A stretch of 44,722 nt of DNA from Bacteroidales bacterium (GCA_014800815.1 JAAVFI010000060.1:1-44722); one strand, 5' to 3'; positions 1 through 9,406 are shown, counted from the first letter of the stretch. Notes: generated by a model not told the origin, from the sequence alone. A program made the numbers and translations.

Positions 1-206
1 AAAGACCGATAGTTAACTTATTCAATGTATTAAACTCAATCATAAGCTCAAGTATAGGTCCGTTTGATTAATTATATGCAAAATTACATTTAATTTTCGA
101 GGTGTACAAACAATTCTTCTATTTTAACACTATTTTAAGATTTGAAGATAAGATATACAGAGCCTAAAGGCGAGTGTGAGATGCAGATATTATACTGATT
201 ACCCTC

Positions 207-237
207 TTGTCTATATGCGGGAAAATTAGTAATTTTG
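207..237 (+). promoter_or_regulatory. lepA promoter
   Basis: A Bacteroidetes-type -7 box TAATTTTG lies at 230-237, with TTG at 207-209 about 20 bp upstream as the -33 element. Transcription would start near 244, giving a leader of about 11 nt before the lepA ATG. The rest of 1-206 is AT-rich; I see no gene in it. Confidence 0.7.
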
Positions 238-254
238 CATCAAATTTTCCTTAA

Positions 255-2042
255 ATGAAAAATATACGCAACTTTTGTATCATAGCACATATAGACCACG
301 GCAAGTCGACCCTCGCCGACCGTATGCTTGAGTACACCAATACCATTTCTGCCAAAGATATGGAGGCGCAGGTGCTCGACGATATGGATCTGGAGAAGGA
401 ACGAGGTATTACTATCAAGAGTCATGCTATCCAGATGGAGTATGAACTCGACGGCGAAAAGTATATCCTCAACCTTATCGACACCCCCGGACACGTGGAC
501 TTCTCCTACGAAGTATCACGCTCTATCGCAGCATGCGAGGGCGCGCTCCTCCTTGTAGACGCCTCTCAGGGTATTCAGGCTCAGACTATTTCGAACCTCT
601 ACATGGCTATCGACAACGACCTCGAAATCATTCCGGTGATTAATAAGGTAGACCTCGATTCTGCCAACCCCGAGGAGGTTGAAGACCAGATTGTAGACCT
701 TATCGGCTGCAAGCACGAAGATATAATACGAGCATCGGGAAAGTCCGGCATCGGTATTCCCGAGATTCTCAAGGCTATAGTTGAGCGTGTACCCGCACCG
801 AAGGGCGACCCCGCAGCTCCCCTGCAGGCTCTTATCTTTGACTCTGTGTTCAACCCCTTCCGCGGCATCATCGCGTATTTCAAAATCGTCAACGGCACTA
901 TCCGTAAGGGCGATTTCGTGAAATTCGTGGCCACGGGCAAGGAATATCACGCTGACGAAATCGGTGTTCTCAAACTCGACATGTCGCCTCGCAACGAGCT
1001 CTCTGCCGGCAATGTAGGATACATCATTTCCGGCATCAAGTCGAGCAAGGAGGTGAAGGTGGGCGATACTATCACGCACGTAGAGCGTCCATGCGAGAAG
1101 GCCGTAGAGGGTTTTGAGGAAGTGAAGCCTATGGTCTTCGCGGGTGTATATCCTATCGAGACCGAGGACTTCGAAAATCTCCGTTCGTCGCTCGAAAAAC
1201 TACAGCTCAACGATGCGTCGCTGACTTTCAGCCCCGAGTCGTCGGCAGCCCTCGGCTTCGGATTCCGATGCGGCTTCCTCGGACTCCTCCACATGGAAAT
1301 CATCCAGGAACGTCTCGGTCGCGAATTCGATATGGACGTTATCACCACGGTGCCCAACGTAAGCTACCGTGTGTACGATAAACGCGGCACCATGACAGAG
1401 GTCCACAACCCCTCGGGACTGCCCGACCCCACACTCATCGATCACATCGAGGAGCCCTACATCCGCGCATCTATCATCACCACAGCCGATTACATCGGCC
1501 CGATTATGACTCTTTGCCTCGGCAAACGCGGCGAGCTCATCAAGCAGGAATACATCTCGGGCAACCGACTCGAGCTCACCTTCGACCTGCCGCTGGGCGA
1601 AATCGTGATTGACTTCTACGATAAGCTCAAGAGCATCTCCAAGGGCTACGCGTCGTTCGACTACCATATCCACGACTACCGCGAGAGCAAACTCGTAAAA
1701 CTCGACATCCTGCTCAACGGTGAAAGCGTCGACGCCCTCTCTACCCTCACCCATGCCGACAATGCCGTATCGTTCGGCCGACGCATGTGCGAGAAACTGA
1801 AGGAGCTCATCCCTCGCCAGCAGTTCGAGATTGCCATTCAGGCTGCAATCGGCGCTAAAATCATTGCCCGAGAAACTATCAAGGCTGTGCGAAAGGACGT
1901 AACCGCGAAATGCTACGGCGGCGATATCTCGCGTAAGCGCAAGCTCCTGGAGAAGCAGAAGAAAGGCAAGAAGCGCATGAAGCAGATCGGCTCGGTGGAA
2001 GTGCCCCAGAAGGCATTCCTCGCTGTGCTCAAACTCGATTGA
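255..2042 (+). CDS. lepA: Elongation factor 4 (LepA)
   Basis: Ribosome-associated translational GTPase that can back-translocate stalled ribosomes and supports translation initiation or ribosome assembly. The 595-residue length is normal for the family. The N-terminus carries the G1 motif AHIDHGKST (about residues 11-19), followed by the G2 region RGITIKS, G3 DTPGHVDF and G4 NKVD. The C-terminal LepA-specific domain ends with [17 protein letters not shown], typical of the family. The ATG at 255 fits the upstream promoter. A long palindromic element starts directly after the stop codon and a hairpin terminator follows it, so lepA looks monocistronic. Confidence 0.98.
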   Translation: MKNIRNFCIIAHIDHGKSTLADRMLEYTNTISAKDMEAQVLDDMDLEKERGITIKSHAIQMEYELDGEKYILNLIDTPGHVDFSYEVSRSIAACEGALLLVDASQGIQAQTISNLYMAIDNDLEIIPVINKVDLDSANPEEVEDQIVDLIGCKHEDIIRASGKSGIGIPEILKAIVERVPAPKGDPAAPLQALIFDSVFNPFRGIIAYFKIVNGTIRKGDFVKFVATGKEYHADEIGVLKLDMSPRNELSAGNVGYIISGIKSSKEVKVGDTITHVERPCEKAVEGFEEVKPMVFAGVYPIETEDFENLRSSLEKLQLNDASLTFSPESSAALGFGFRCGFLGLLHMEIIQERLGREFDMDVITTVPNVSYRVYDKRGTMTEVHNPSGLPDPTLIDHIEEPYIRASIITTADYIGPIMTLCLGKRGELIKQEYISGNRLELTFDLPLGEIVIDFYDKLKSISKGYASFDYHIHDYRESKLVKLDILLNGESVDALSTLTHADNAVSFGRRMCEKLKELIPRQQFEIAIQAAIGAKIIARETIKAVRKDVTAKCYGGDISRKRKLLEKQKKGKKRMKQIGSVEVPQKAFLAVLKLD

Positions 2043-2208
2043 TAAGTAAGTCATGAAAATTAGTTTATATCACTCTTTGAGCAGTTATGGCAATCTTCGT
2101 GCTTACGCATCAGTCATTATGGAGCCCCATAACTCCTTCTTCGCAAGAACGAATCTTGCTCATAACTACTTCAAATTGTAATAGAAACTAATTTACAAGA
2201 CTTACTTA
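2043..2208. repeat. Long palindromic MITE-like element, copy 1
   Basis: A 166-bp imperfect palindrome bounded by TAAGTAAGTC and its inverted form GACTTACTTA; the arms pair over most of their length and the centre is TTATGGAGCCCCATAA. A near-identical copy lies inverted at 11373-11537, and a diverged relative lies at 36895-37061. It abuts the lepA stop codon and is followed within 12 nt by a terminator hairpin. The outer TA on both sides could be a target-site duplication, as in IS630/mariner-type MITEs; that is inference. No coding capacity is visible. Confidence 0.85.
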
Positions 2209-2219
2209 AACCCGAAACA

Positions 2220-2262
2220 AAAGGAGTGACCCCGTCGTCGTTGGAGTCACTCCTTTATATAT
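2220..2262 (+). terminator. Hairpin terminator downstream of lepA
   Basis: An 11-bp perfect stem (2220-2230 with 2246-2256, AAAGGAGTGAC/GTCACTCCTTT) has a 15-nt loop and a short T-rich tail. It lies between lepA and the convergent DUF4890 gene and could serve both strands. Confidence 0.7.
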
Positions 2263-2304
2263 TTCCCGATTGTAGATTATTAGAGGAGAAAAGAAGAGAA
2301 TGAG

Positions 2305-2790
2305 TTACTTGGCCTGCTCTGCAGTCTTGCGCATACCTTTTTCGGGACGCTGACCGTTCTGCTTGCCGTCGCGGGTACCTTTATGACATTTCTTATCGAA
2401 ATTGGGACGGAGGCCCTGCTTTACGTATGAGTTTTCGAGGAACTGAGTGTACTGTTCGGGAGTGAGGATAGCCTTTACGTCCTTGAGGTACTGCTGCTTG
2501 AAGTTCTTGCGGCCCTCTGCGGCTTTCTGCTTGTCGGCTTTGCCCTGCTCCTTGAGAGCCTTTGCCTGCTCGGCCCTGCTCTTGCGGAGGTCGGCGAGCT
2601 TGGTCTTCTGAGCGTCGGTAAGGTTGAGCCCTTCGAAAGGATTCACACCTTTGGCACCTTCCTTGCGACATTCGGTCTTGGCGCAGCATGCAGCCTCTTT
2701 CTTAGCGTCTTTAGCGACATTGTCCTTGGCGGCTGCGGGAAGGATAGCGAGCATTGCGATAAGTGCGATTCCAAAAAGTTTCTTTTTCAT
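2305..2790 (-). CDS. DUF4890-type periplasmic protein
   Basis: A 161-residue secreted protein, read from MKKKLFGIALIAML, which forms a clear signal peptide ending near PAAA. An in-frame upstream extension of 26 codons lacks signal-peptide character and is rejected. The mature part is very basic and helical, with a Cys pair (CCAKTEC) near the N-terminus and the motif LTDAQKTKLADLRK. That motif recalls the LTxxQ helices of Spy/CpxP-like periplasmic chaperones, and the length and composition fit Bacteroidales DUF4890. A role in envelope stress or chaperoning is inferred only from that resemblance. It lies downstream of and codirectional with radC, but a 147-bp gap suggests its own promoter. Confidence 0.75.
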   Translation of the reverse strand: MKKKLFGIALIAMLAILPAAAKDNVAKDAKKEAACCAKTECRKEGAKGVNPFEGLNLTDAQKTKLADLRKSRAEQAKALKEQGKADKQKAAEGRKNFKQQYLKDVKAILTPEQYTQFLENSYVKQGLRPNFDKKCHKGTRDGKQNGQRPEKGMRKTAEQAK

Positions 2791-2937
2791 ATTCGTGTAT
2801 GTTTTAGAGTTGTTATTTTCCGTTTTGCTTTGTCCTTTTGACGCAACAAAGCTTGCGGAGTTTAACAACCGACACGAATTTAACTACGTTTTAACCTTTT
2901 TGACGGTTAAAACATAATTAGTCTAAATTTTCGGGAT

Positions 2938-3645
2938 TCACATTAAACCTTCGTCGTGGAACGAAAAGTATTTGCTCTTGCCCACAATGATGTGGTCGAG
3001 CACTCTGATATCGAAATATCGGGCGGCATCGACTATCTTTTTGGTGAGCGCGCGGTCCTGCGCACTCGCTTCGAGCGCTCCCGAAGGGTGATTGTGGAAT
3101 AGCATCATCGACGTTGCATTCGAGAGCAGGGCTTCTTTCATTATAAGTTTCACATCCACAAATGTGGCTGCAATGCCTCCCTGCCCCACTCTGAACTCGC
3201 GCATCGGGGTAAGATTGTTACGGAGAAGGAGCACCCAGAATTCCTCGTGGTCGAGATTATAGAGATGATGCTGCATGTAGTCGAAAGCAGTCTGCGAACT
3301 CGTAATCTTCTTCTCCTCCACCTTCACGGCATCGGCAGCCGCACGCAGCCCGAGCTCGATACCGGCAAGCAGAGTCAGAGCTTTGGCGGGGCCTATTCCC
3401 TTGTGATTCCTTATAAAATCGCGTGCAGGCATCGACGAAATCTTGCTCAGATGATATCCGTACTCCCCCAATATATCGCGGCAGAGGTCCATAACGCCTT
3501 TGCCCTTGATACCCGTGGAGAAGACTATGGCCATAAGCTCCACATCGCTCAGCGCACCCATGCCGAGGGCGAGAGCCTTCTCGCGCGGGCGGGCATCTTC
3601 GGGAATATCGGCCATGAGGCCCTTGTATTTAGCCTCGGTGCTCAT
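2938..3645 (-). CDS. radC: RadC family JAB-domain protein
   Basis: A 235-residue protein with an N-terminal helix-hairpin-helix-like part (HKGIGPAKALTLLAG, about residues 84-98) and a C-terminal MPN/JAB domain. The metal-binding signature HNHPSG with the following S/D residues (HNHPSGALEASAQD) is intact. The family was named for DNA repair, but its true role is unsettled; the JAB fold suggests a metal-dependent hydrolase. Its ATG overlaps the stop of the upstream glycosyltransferase by 4 bp (ATGA), so the two are translationally coupled. Length is normal for the family. Confidence 0.95.
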   Translation of the reverse strand: MSTEAKYKGLMADIPEDARPREKALALGMGALSDVELMAIVFSTGIKGKGVMDLCRDILGEYGYHLSKISSMPARDFIRNHKGIGPAKALTLLAGIELGLRAAADAVKVEEKKITSSQTAFDYMQHHLYNLDHEEFWVLLLRNNLTPMREFRVGQGGIAATFVDVKLIMKEALLSNATSMMLFHNHPSGALEASAQDRALTKKIVDAARYFDIRVLDHIIVGKSKYFSFHDEGLM

Positions 3646-4655
3646 TTGCCTTTACGTATAGCTATCTCCTCGTTCACGTCGCGACCGCGTCGGAGCAATA
3701 TTTTCTGAATGAAAGCCTTGAGGAATCCGAGTCCGTAGCCGCCCAACTGTATGCAGGCGGCGGGTACGGCTAAAAGGGCTATGCGGAGCGAGTGTGTCGC
3801 TATCAGAGCACCCGCAAAGACAGCTACGAAGTACACTCCGAGCGGGAGCAAGCACCACGGCGACACGAATATTCCCAGGAGCACAAGGGTGATAACCCCG
3901 AGCACAAACACTGCCGGAAGCAGGTGCACGGCCTTGAGCGAGCCGGGATAGAGCAAATGCAGCGTGATGCGCGACATGCCGAATACATACACCTGGCGGA
4001 AGAATTTGCGGAAGTCCACGCGGCGCTTGTGCCACACATACGCAGGGCGGATGAGTCCGATAGTGAAGCCGGCCTGACGTATACGCGTGCTCATGTCGAT
4101 GTCCTCGGAGAACATTTCGCGGAAACCTCCCACGCGGTCGTAGACCTTGCGCGAAAATCCCATATTGAACGTACGGGGCACGAATTTCTCGAGACTCACC
4201 TTTCCGCCGCGGATTCCGCCGGTGGTGAGAAAAGAGGTCATCGAATAGTTGATAGCCTTCTGCACGGGCGAGAACGAATCGTGAGCCGCGTCGGGACCGC
4301 CGAAGCAGTCGAGAGGATTCGCGTCGAGCTCGCGGGCCAGCGCAGCGAAATATTCCGGCGGTATCACACAGTCGGAATCGAAAAATATGAAGTAGTCACC
4401 CTCGGCCCTCTCCAGTCCGTAGTTGCGGGCTATGGAGCGGCCTTCATTTTCCTTGAAGAAGTAGCGGGCGTTCAAGCCGCGGGCCACGGCCTTGTCCACA
4501 ATTTCGCGGCAAGGCACGGTAGAGCCGTCCTCGACTATTACGAGTTCGAAGTCATCGGAGGTCTGTGCAAGCAGGCTCGTGCAGAGGTCTTCAACCTCGG
4601 CGGGGCGGTTATACACCGGCACTATTACAGAAAAACGAGGGCGATTTTCGGCCAT
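3642..4655 (-). CDS. Family 2 glycosyltransferase with C-terminal membrane helices
   Basis: A 337-residue GT2 enzyme. The N-terminal GT-A domain starts FSVIVPVYNRP and has the metal/nucleotide motif FFDSD (about residues 111-115) and the catalytic-region acidic motif SEDID (about 191-195). Residues from about 240 to 305 form two to three hydrophobic segments (LLPAVFVLGVITLVLLGIF and following), so the protein is probably anchored on the cytoplasmic side of the inner membrane. The sugar donor and acceptor cannot be read from sequence; a role in surface polysaccharide or glycolipid synthesis is inferred. It sits between nspC and radC on the same strand; it overlaps radC by 4 bp and follows nspC by 1 bp, so an operon is likely. 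Confidence 0.9.
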   Translation of the reverse strand: MAENRPRFSVIVPVYNRPAEVEDLCTSLLAQTSDDFELVIVEDGSTVPCREIVDKAVARGLNARYFFKENEGRSIARNYGLERAEGDYFIFFDSDCVIPPEYFAALARELDANPLDCFGGPDAAHDSFSPVQKAINYSMTSFLTTGGIRGGKVSLEKFVPRTFNMGFSRKVYDRVGGFREMFSEDIDMSTRIRQAGFTIGLIRPAYVWHKRRVDFRKFFRQVYVFGMSRITLHLLYPGSLKAVHLLPAVFVLGVITLVLLGIFVSPWCLLPLGVYFVAVFAGALIATHSLRIALLAVPAACIQLGGYGLGFLKAFIQKILLRRGRDVNEEIAIRKGK

Positions 4656-4656
4656 A

Positions 4657-5790
4657 TCAGCTCATTCGGTTTTTATAGTCATTATAGTCGAAGCGGCGGA
4701 GATATTCGCACTCGCCGTTGCTGCGGCAGAGCACGAGGTCGGGATGATGCACGCCGTTGAACATCGTGGTTTTCACCGTCGTGTAGTGGTTCATGTCTTT
4801 GAGAGTGATTCGGTCGCCGGGCTTGGGCTCGGCCGGGAAATAGTAATCGCCCTTGAAGTCGCCGCTGAGGCACGAATTTCCTCCCAGACGGTAGCTGTGG
4901 CCGTCCGACTCCTCTTTGTCCACGCTCTGCGCCACGGCAGGGAGATAGGGCATTTCGAGAGTGTCGGGCATGTGGCAGGCAAAAGACACGTCGAGAATCG
5001 CCGTGGTCACGCCGCGGTCGGTGACGGTATCGACTACCGACGCCTCAAGGTCGCCGGTCTGCCATGTAAATGCGCTGCCGGGTTCGAGTATCACCTTGAG
5101 CCACGGGTAGCGGCTGCGGAAGCCCTGCAGTATCTCCACGAGACGGTCGGTATCGTAGTCGGCGCGTGTCATCAGGTGTCCGCCGCCCATATTCACCCAT
5201 TTGAGCGAGGGAAGCAGGTGGCCGAATTTAGCTTCGAAAGCCTCCAGAACTTTCGCGAGGTCCTCAGGCGAGGATTCGCACAAAGCGTGGAAGTGCAGCC
5301 CGTCGATACCCTCGGGGAGACCGTCAGCGAGGTCTTCGGCGCTTACACCGAACCGCGAGCCGGGAAGCGCGGGATTATAGAGGTCGGTCTCTATAACGGA
5401 GCACATCGGATTTACGCGCAGGCCCACCGAAACACCGGCCTTGCGGGCTTTCTCGCCGAAGCGGCGGAACTGCCCGAGCGAATTGAAGGTGATGTGGGTG
5501 CTGTGTTCTATGAAGGTGTCGATATTGGAGTCGGTGTACGCGGGTGTATAGCTGTGGATTTCGCCGCCGAGGGTCTCGGCTCCGAGCAGAAGTTCGTTGA
5601 CCGAGCTGGCGGTGCAGTCGCGGCAATATTCGGCGATGATAGGGAACGAACGCCACAGCGCATTGGCCTTGAACGCCATGATAATCTGTGCGCCCGAGCG
5701 GCGGGCAACATCAGTGATGAGTTCGAGATTGGCGCGCAGTTTGTCTTCGTAGACTATATAATATGGTGTGGGTATATCCTGTTGTTTCAT
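4657..5790 (-). CDS. nspC: Carboxynorspermidine decarboxylase
   Basis: A PLP-dependent decarboxylase of the alanine racemase fold (type III). It converts carboxyspermidine or carboxynorspermidine to spermidine or norspermidine, the route gut Bacteroidales use for spermidine. Read from MKQQDIPTPYYIVYE the protein has 377 residues, normal for NspC. The PLP lysine is in IIMAFKANALW, and the C-terminal part has the conserved LGGNSCLSGD motif, whose Cys and Asp belong to the active site. An upstream in-frame ATG would overlap the helicase gene and is less likely. It starts 7 bp after the helicase stop. The partner dehydrogenase is not in the window. Confidence 0.93.
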   Translation of the reverse strand: MKQQDIPTPYYIVYEDKLRANLELITDVARRSGAQIIMAFKANALWRSFPIIAEYCRDCTASSVNELLLGAETLGGEIHSYTPAYTDSNIDTFIEHSTHITFNSLGQFRRFGEKARKAGVSVGLRVNPMCSVIETDLYNPALPGSRFGVSAEDLADGLPEGIDGLHFHALCESSPEDLAKVLEAFEAKFGHLLPSLKWVNMGGGHLMTRADYDTDRLVEILQGFRSRYPWLKVILEPGSAFTWQTGDLEASVVDTVTDRGVTTAILDVSFACHMPDTLEMPYLPAVAQSVDKEESDGHSYRLGGNSCLSGDFKGDYYFPAEPKPGDRITLKDMNHYTTVKTTMFNGVHHPDLVLCRSNGECEYLRRFDYNDYKNRMS

Positions 5791-5797
5791 GTCTGTA

Positions 5798-8131
5798 TCA
5801 AGTAAGAATTTTGAAGCGGGCAAACTTCAGCAGAAGCGTCCTGTCGGAACCGTCGGCCGAAAAATGCACGACTATGCGGGCATCGGCACGTGAAGTATCT
5901 ATCGAACTTATCACTCCGAGGCCGAAATTGGGATGCTCTATGCGCTGACCTTCCGAGAGTTCCGATACATCGTGCGTGGCGTGGCCGCCCGCGGTGGTCT
6001 GAGGTTTGGGTGCGGGGCGCGGAGCGGGCTTGGTGTCTCTGAGAGCCTCGGGTATAGCCGAGCGTGGTGCCGGGCGCGCAGGCGCGGGGGCGGGAGCCTC
6101 AGTAGCTTTGCTGAGCATATACGAAGCGCCCGACGAGGGGCCGTCGATCGAGCTTCCCGTCATGAGTCTGAGATAGCGCGGAGAGATATCGCGCAGGAAT
6201 CGGGAGGGGAAGCACTGCTCTACCTTGCCCTTTACGGTACGCTGCTTGGTGAACGACACCATGCAGAAACGTTTGGCGCGGGTCACTGCCACATACATCA
6301 GGCGTCGCTCCTCCTCGATCTCCGACATGGAGCCGAGACTGCGCGACGACGGCAGAAGATTTTCTTCGACGCCGACAACAAACACACCTTCGAATTCGAG
6401 ACCCTTGGCCGCATGAATGGTCATGAGGGTCACGCAGTCGCCGTCGCCGTTCGCCGCATCCTGGTCGGTGAGCAGCGAGACTTCCGCGAGGAAGTCGGTC
6501 ATGTGCGCCGAATCCTCGCCGCGGGTTTCGAGAGCGGTGGACGTGAAATTATCTACGGCGGCTATAAGTTCCTGAATATTCTCGCACTTGGCCACATTTT
6601 CGGGTGTCGAGTCGGAGATATACTCGCGCATCAGTCCCGAGCGTTCGATAATTTCGCGGGCGAGTTCGGAGGCTGATGTTCCCTTACGGTCGAGCTCGCG
6701 GAAAGAGTCTACGAGCGACGCAAAGGCCTGGAGCTTGCTCATGGTGCCTTTGTTCACGTCGAGACCGTGTGTGGTGGGGTCGGCAAGCACGGCAGCCATG
6801 CTCACGCCTCTGTTGATTGCAGCGGCGAGTACCTTCTTCACAGTAGTTTCGCCGATGCCTCTCTTGGGGGTATTGATTACGCGGCGCAGGGCCTCGTCGT
6901 CGTCAGGATTGACAGCCAGACGGAAGTAGCTCACGGCATCCTTGATTTCCTTTCGCTGATAGAACGCCAGACCGCCATACACGCGGTACGGGATGTTGCG
7001 GTTGCGAAGGGCCTCCTCGAGGGCTCGGCTCTGTGCATTGGTCCTGTAGAGAATGGCAAAATCGTTGAGCGGCAGGCGTGTGCGCATGCGGATTCGCGAC
7101 AGACGGTTAGCCACCATATAGGCCTCCTCGTAGTCGTTGTAGCACTGCACCACTTCTATCAGGTCGCCGTCGATTTTATTGGAGAATACTTCCTTGGGTA
7201 TCTGCTCCTTGTTGGCAGCAATGAGAGTATTGGCGGCTCCGATGATATTGCGTGTGGAGCGATAATTCTCTTCGAGTTTGAATGTGCGCAGCGAGGGGAA
7301 CGATTTGCGCAGATCGAGAATGTTGCGGATATTGGCGCCGCGGAAAGAATATATACTCTGGGCATCGTCGCCTACCACACACAGAGCCTGCTTCTCGCCG
7401 GCGAGCTGACGCACTATGAGATGCTGCGCGAAGTTGGTATCCTGATACTCGTCCACGAGGATATAGGAGAAGAAATCGCGGTAAAACTCCAGTATGTCGG
7501 GATTGTCGCGCAGGAGTACGTTGGTATAATAGAGCAGGTCGTCGAAGTCCATAGCTCCGGCAATCTTGCATCGGTCGCGGTACACGCGGTATATCTCGGC
7601 GGTCTCGGGGCGCTTGGCATCGGCGGCGGCACGCATCAGGTCGCGGTCGGCGGCATAGGATTCCGGAGAGTACAACTGGTTTTTGGCAAAGGAAATATCT
7701 GCCATTACGGCACCGGGACGATACCACTCGGAGTCGAGCTTCTTCTCCGAAATTATGCTTTTAATCAGCGACTTGCTGTCGGCGGTGTCGTAGATCGTAA
7801 AATTGGAGGGAAAACCAAGCCTGTCGGCGTGGCGGCGCAACATTCGCGAGAATATGGAGTGGAAAGTACCCATCCACAGGCGCGAAGCCGTCTCCTCGCC
7901 CACGAGCGCACCGATACGCTCACACATCTCCCGCGCCGCCTTATTGGTAAAGGTGAGAGCAAGGATATGTCCTGCCTGATGTCCCTTGTTGAGCAGGTGC
8001 ACTATCTTGTAGGTGAGTACACGGGTCTTGCCGGAGCCGGCTCCGGCAATGACGAGCTCGGGGCCGTCGAGATATTCGACAGCCGCTCTCTGCACGTCGC
8101 TGAGCTGCTCAAGATAGTTTTCGTCGGCCAT
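5798..8131 (-). CDS. pcrA: UvrD/PcrA-type ATP-dependent DNA helicase
   Basis: A 777-residue superfamily 1 helicase acting in nucleotide excision and mismatch repair and in clearing RecA filaments and stalled forks. Motif I (AGAGSGKT, about residues 30-37), motif II (DEYQDTN), motif III (QSIYSFRGA), motif IV (ENYRST), motif V (TIHAAKGLEF) and motif VI (EERRLMYVAVTRAK) are all intact and in order. The C-terminal tail contains an Ala/Pro-rich linker followed by a small PcrA-type domain (GQRIEHPNFGLGVI). Length is normal. It heads a minus-strand run with nspC, the glycosyltransferase and radC, and follows the small DUF4250 gene by 9 bp. Confidence 0.96.
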   Translation of the reverse strand: MADENYLEQLSDVQRAAVEYLDGPELVIAGAGSGKTRVLTYKIVHLLNKGHQAGHILALTFTNKAAREMCERIGALVGEETASRLWMGTFHSIFSRMLRRHADRLGFPSNFTIYDTADSKSLIKSIISEKKLDSEWYRPGAVMADISFAKNQLYSPESYAADRDLMRAAADAKRPETAEIYRVYRDRCKIAGAMDFDDLLYYTNVLLRDNPDILEFYRDFFSYILVDEYQDTNFAQHLIVRQLAGEKQALCVVGDDAQSIYSFRGANIRNILDLRKSFPSLRTFKLEENYRSTRNIIGAANTLIAANKEQIPKEVFSNKIDGDLIEVVQCYNDYEEAYMVANRLSRIRMRTRLPLNDFAILYRTNAQSRALEEALRNRNIPYRVYGGLAFYQRKEIKDAVSYFRLAVNPDDDEALRRVINTPKRGIGETTVKKVLAAAINRGVSMAAVLADPTTHGLDVNKGTMSKLQAFASLVDSFRELDRKGTSASELAREIIERSGLMREYISDSTPENVAKCENIQELIAAVDNFTSTALETRGEDSAHMTDFLAEVSLLTDQDAANGDGDCVTLMTIHAAKGLEFEGVFVVGVEENLLPSSRSLGSMSEIEEERRLMYVAVTRAKRFCMVSFTKQRTVKGKVEQCFPSRFLRDISPRYLRLMTGSSIDGPSSGASYMLSKATEAPAPAPARPAPRSAIPEALRDTKPAPRPAPKPQTTAGGHATHDVSELSEGQRIEHPNFGLGVISSIDTSRADARIVVHFSADGSDRTLLLKFARFKILT

Positions 8132-8140
8132 AGAGGGAGA

Positions 8141-8317
8141 TTAGCGGAACTGATTTATGGCGGGCATATATTCAAATCCTGCTTCGCCGAGCTTGCGGCA
8201 AAGTTCGTCGCGGTCGATATTCTCGGCCGCGCACATCTCATCGAGCGAAGGATAGTCGTCGCGTAGTCGCGTGTTGACTACGCTTAGAAGCATAAACGGG
8301 TCCTGAGGTAAATCCAT
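8141..8317 (-). CDS. Small DUF4250 family protein
   Basis: A 58-residue gene read on the minus strand from ATG at 8317 to TAA at 8141. The product begins MDLPQDPFMLLSVVNTRLRD and ends AGFEYMPAINQF-R. This matches the DUF4250 pattern known from Firmicutes and Bacteroidetes (L-P-x-D-P-x-M-L-L-S near the start, N-Q-F at the end). Function is unknown. It lies tightly between the EamA transporter (7 bp) and the helicase (9 bp), so it is probably cotranscribed with both. Confidence 0.85.
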   Translation of the reverse strand: MDLPQDPFMLLSVVNTRLRDDYPSLDEMCAAENIDRDELCRKLGEAGFEYMPAINQFR

Positions 8318-8324
8318 ATCTTGG

Positions 8325-9269
8325 TCAATGACGCTTGTGGCGTGCTATAATCTTGTTAATATTGTCTCCCGCCCAGAGTCCGGCAATGATAAGTATGATG
8401 CCGACATAGCCCATGAGCGACACCCGCTCTTGGAGCACTATCGTCGATACAATGAGGGTGACTATGGATTGGAGATACATATAGTTGTTGGCAATGAGCG
8501 GGCCGAGATTCTTCACGGCAAGCGCCCAGAGTACATAAGCAATGGTTGAAGCACCCACGCCGAGGAAGAGGAGGTTGCCGATAACTTCGCCGCGCGAGAG
8601 CACGTCGGGCAGGTCGACCTGATTGCGCTCGAAAAAGAGGAACGGCAGCGCGGTGACAAGACCGTAGAAGAATGTCTTACGGCTGATAAACCACACGTCG
8701 TAGTGGGCGTTGAGGCTCCTGAGAATGAGCGAGTAGAACGCCCAGCTGAAGGCGGCGGCAAGGGATAGGAAGTCGCCGAGCGGACGCACTTCCACGGAGT
8801 TCGAACTGTTGAACACCACACACACCACACCCGCCACGGCGGCTGCAGAACCGATCCATGTGCCCACGCCGAGTTTCTCGCTCTTATAGATAAAATTGAT
8901 AAGAAAAGCCGTGATGAGCGGCGACATGGAAGTGAGGAGCGATACGTTTGTAGCCAGAGTGTACTCAAGCGCCGTATTTTCGGCTATGAAATAGACAGAG
9001 CCGGCAAGAAGTCCGCAAAGCATAAATAGCCCCTCTTCTCTCCATGTTGAAGCAAAAAGGCGCTTATGGCTGATACATGCCACAATAATGTAAGCGAGGA
9101 TGAAGCGCAGAACGTATATGGTGACCGGCCCGAGGCCGTTGTCCAGCAGGACTTTGGAGGAAACAAAAGAATAACCCCACATAGATACGGCACATAGTGC
9201 CGCAATGTGGCCGAAAAGGTTTATGCCGGACATTCGTCGGCCGGCTGCCTGGGTTGTAGCTTGTCTCAT
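8325..9269 (-). CDS. EamA/DMT family transporter
   Basis: A 314-residue inner-membrane protein with about ten hydrophobic helices arranged as two EamA repeats (WGYSFVSSKVLLDNGLGP in the first, WAFYSLILRSLNAHY in the second). The drug/metabolite transporter superfamily exports or imports amino acids, nucleotides or other small metabolites; the substrate is not readable here. The start is either 9269 or the Met at residue 13 (9233); the promoter at 9298-9305 allows both. It is the first gene of the minus-strand run that continues to DUF4250 and the helicase. Confidence 0.9.
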   Translation of the reverse strand: MRQATTQAAGRRMSGINLFGHIAALCAVSMWGYSFVSSKVLLDNGLGPVTIYVLRFILAYIIVACISHKRLFASTWREEGLFMLCGLLAGSVYFIAENTALEYTLATNVSLLTSMSPLITAFLINFIYKSEKLGVGTWIGSAAAVAGVVCVVFNSSNSVEVRPLGDFLSLAAAFSWAFYSLILRSLNAHYDVWFISRKTFFYGLVTALPFLFFERNQVDLPDVLSRGEVIGNLLFLGVGASTIAYVLWALAVKNLGPLIANNYMYLQSIVTLIVSTIVLQERVSLMGYVGIILIIAGLWAGDNINKIIARHKRH

Positions 9270-9297
9270 AAAAGAGTACGTGATTGCATTGGTCTCA

Positions 9298-9305
9298 CAA
9301 AATTA
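9298..9305 (-). promoter_or_regulatory. -7 box of the EamA operon promoter
   Basis: Minus-strand TAATTTTG, 29 bp upstream of the first possible start codon. It is divergent from the OmpA promoter, whose -33 element lies 10 bp away. Confidence 0.55.
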
Positions 9306-9314
9306 GTTAATTTT

Positions 9315-9346
9315 TTTGGCATATCCTAAACCATTCACTAATTTTG
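9315..9346 (+). promoter_or_regulatory. Promoter of the OmpA-type lipoprotein
   Basis: TTTG at 9315-9318 and TAATTTTG at 9339-9346, spaced by 20 bp: a full match to the Bacteroidetes consensus. The predicted start near 9353 gives a leader of about 54 nt and supports the ATG at 9407. Confidence 0.8.
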
Positions 9347-9406
9347 GGCGTACTATTAGAAATTCCTCTCCATATACGATATATAACAAACATAAATACA
9401 ACTACG

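Noticed and set aside
1200-2054. Minus-strand open frame opposite lepA
   Set aside because: Shadow of a strongly biased, well-conserved gene; the product has no domain.
2889-2912. Small palindrome TTTTAACC/GGTTAAAA between radC and the DUF4890 gene
   Set aside because: The stem is only 8 bp of mostly A-T pairs with no T-run; it could be a weak terminator or operator, but the evidence is too thin to list as a feature.
3792-5805. Two long plus-strand open frames opposite the glycosyltransferase and nspC
   Set aside because: Shadows; both minus-strand genes have clear family motifs and tight operon spacing.
6767-8266. Long open frame on the plus strand, 499 codons, opposite the helicase gene
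   Set aside because: It mirrors the codon bias of the helicase gene on the other strand; the product has no recognisable domain and no promoter, while the minus-strand helicase has all its motifs.
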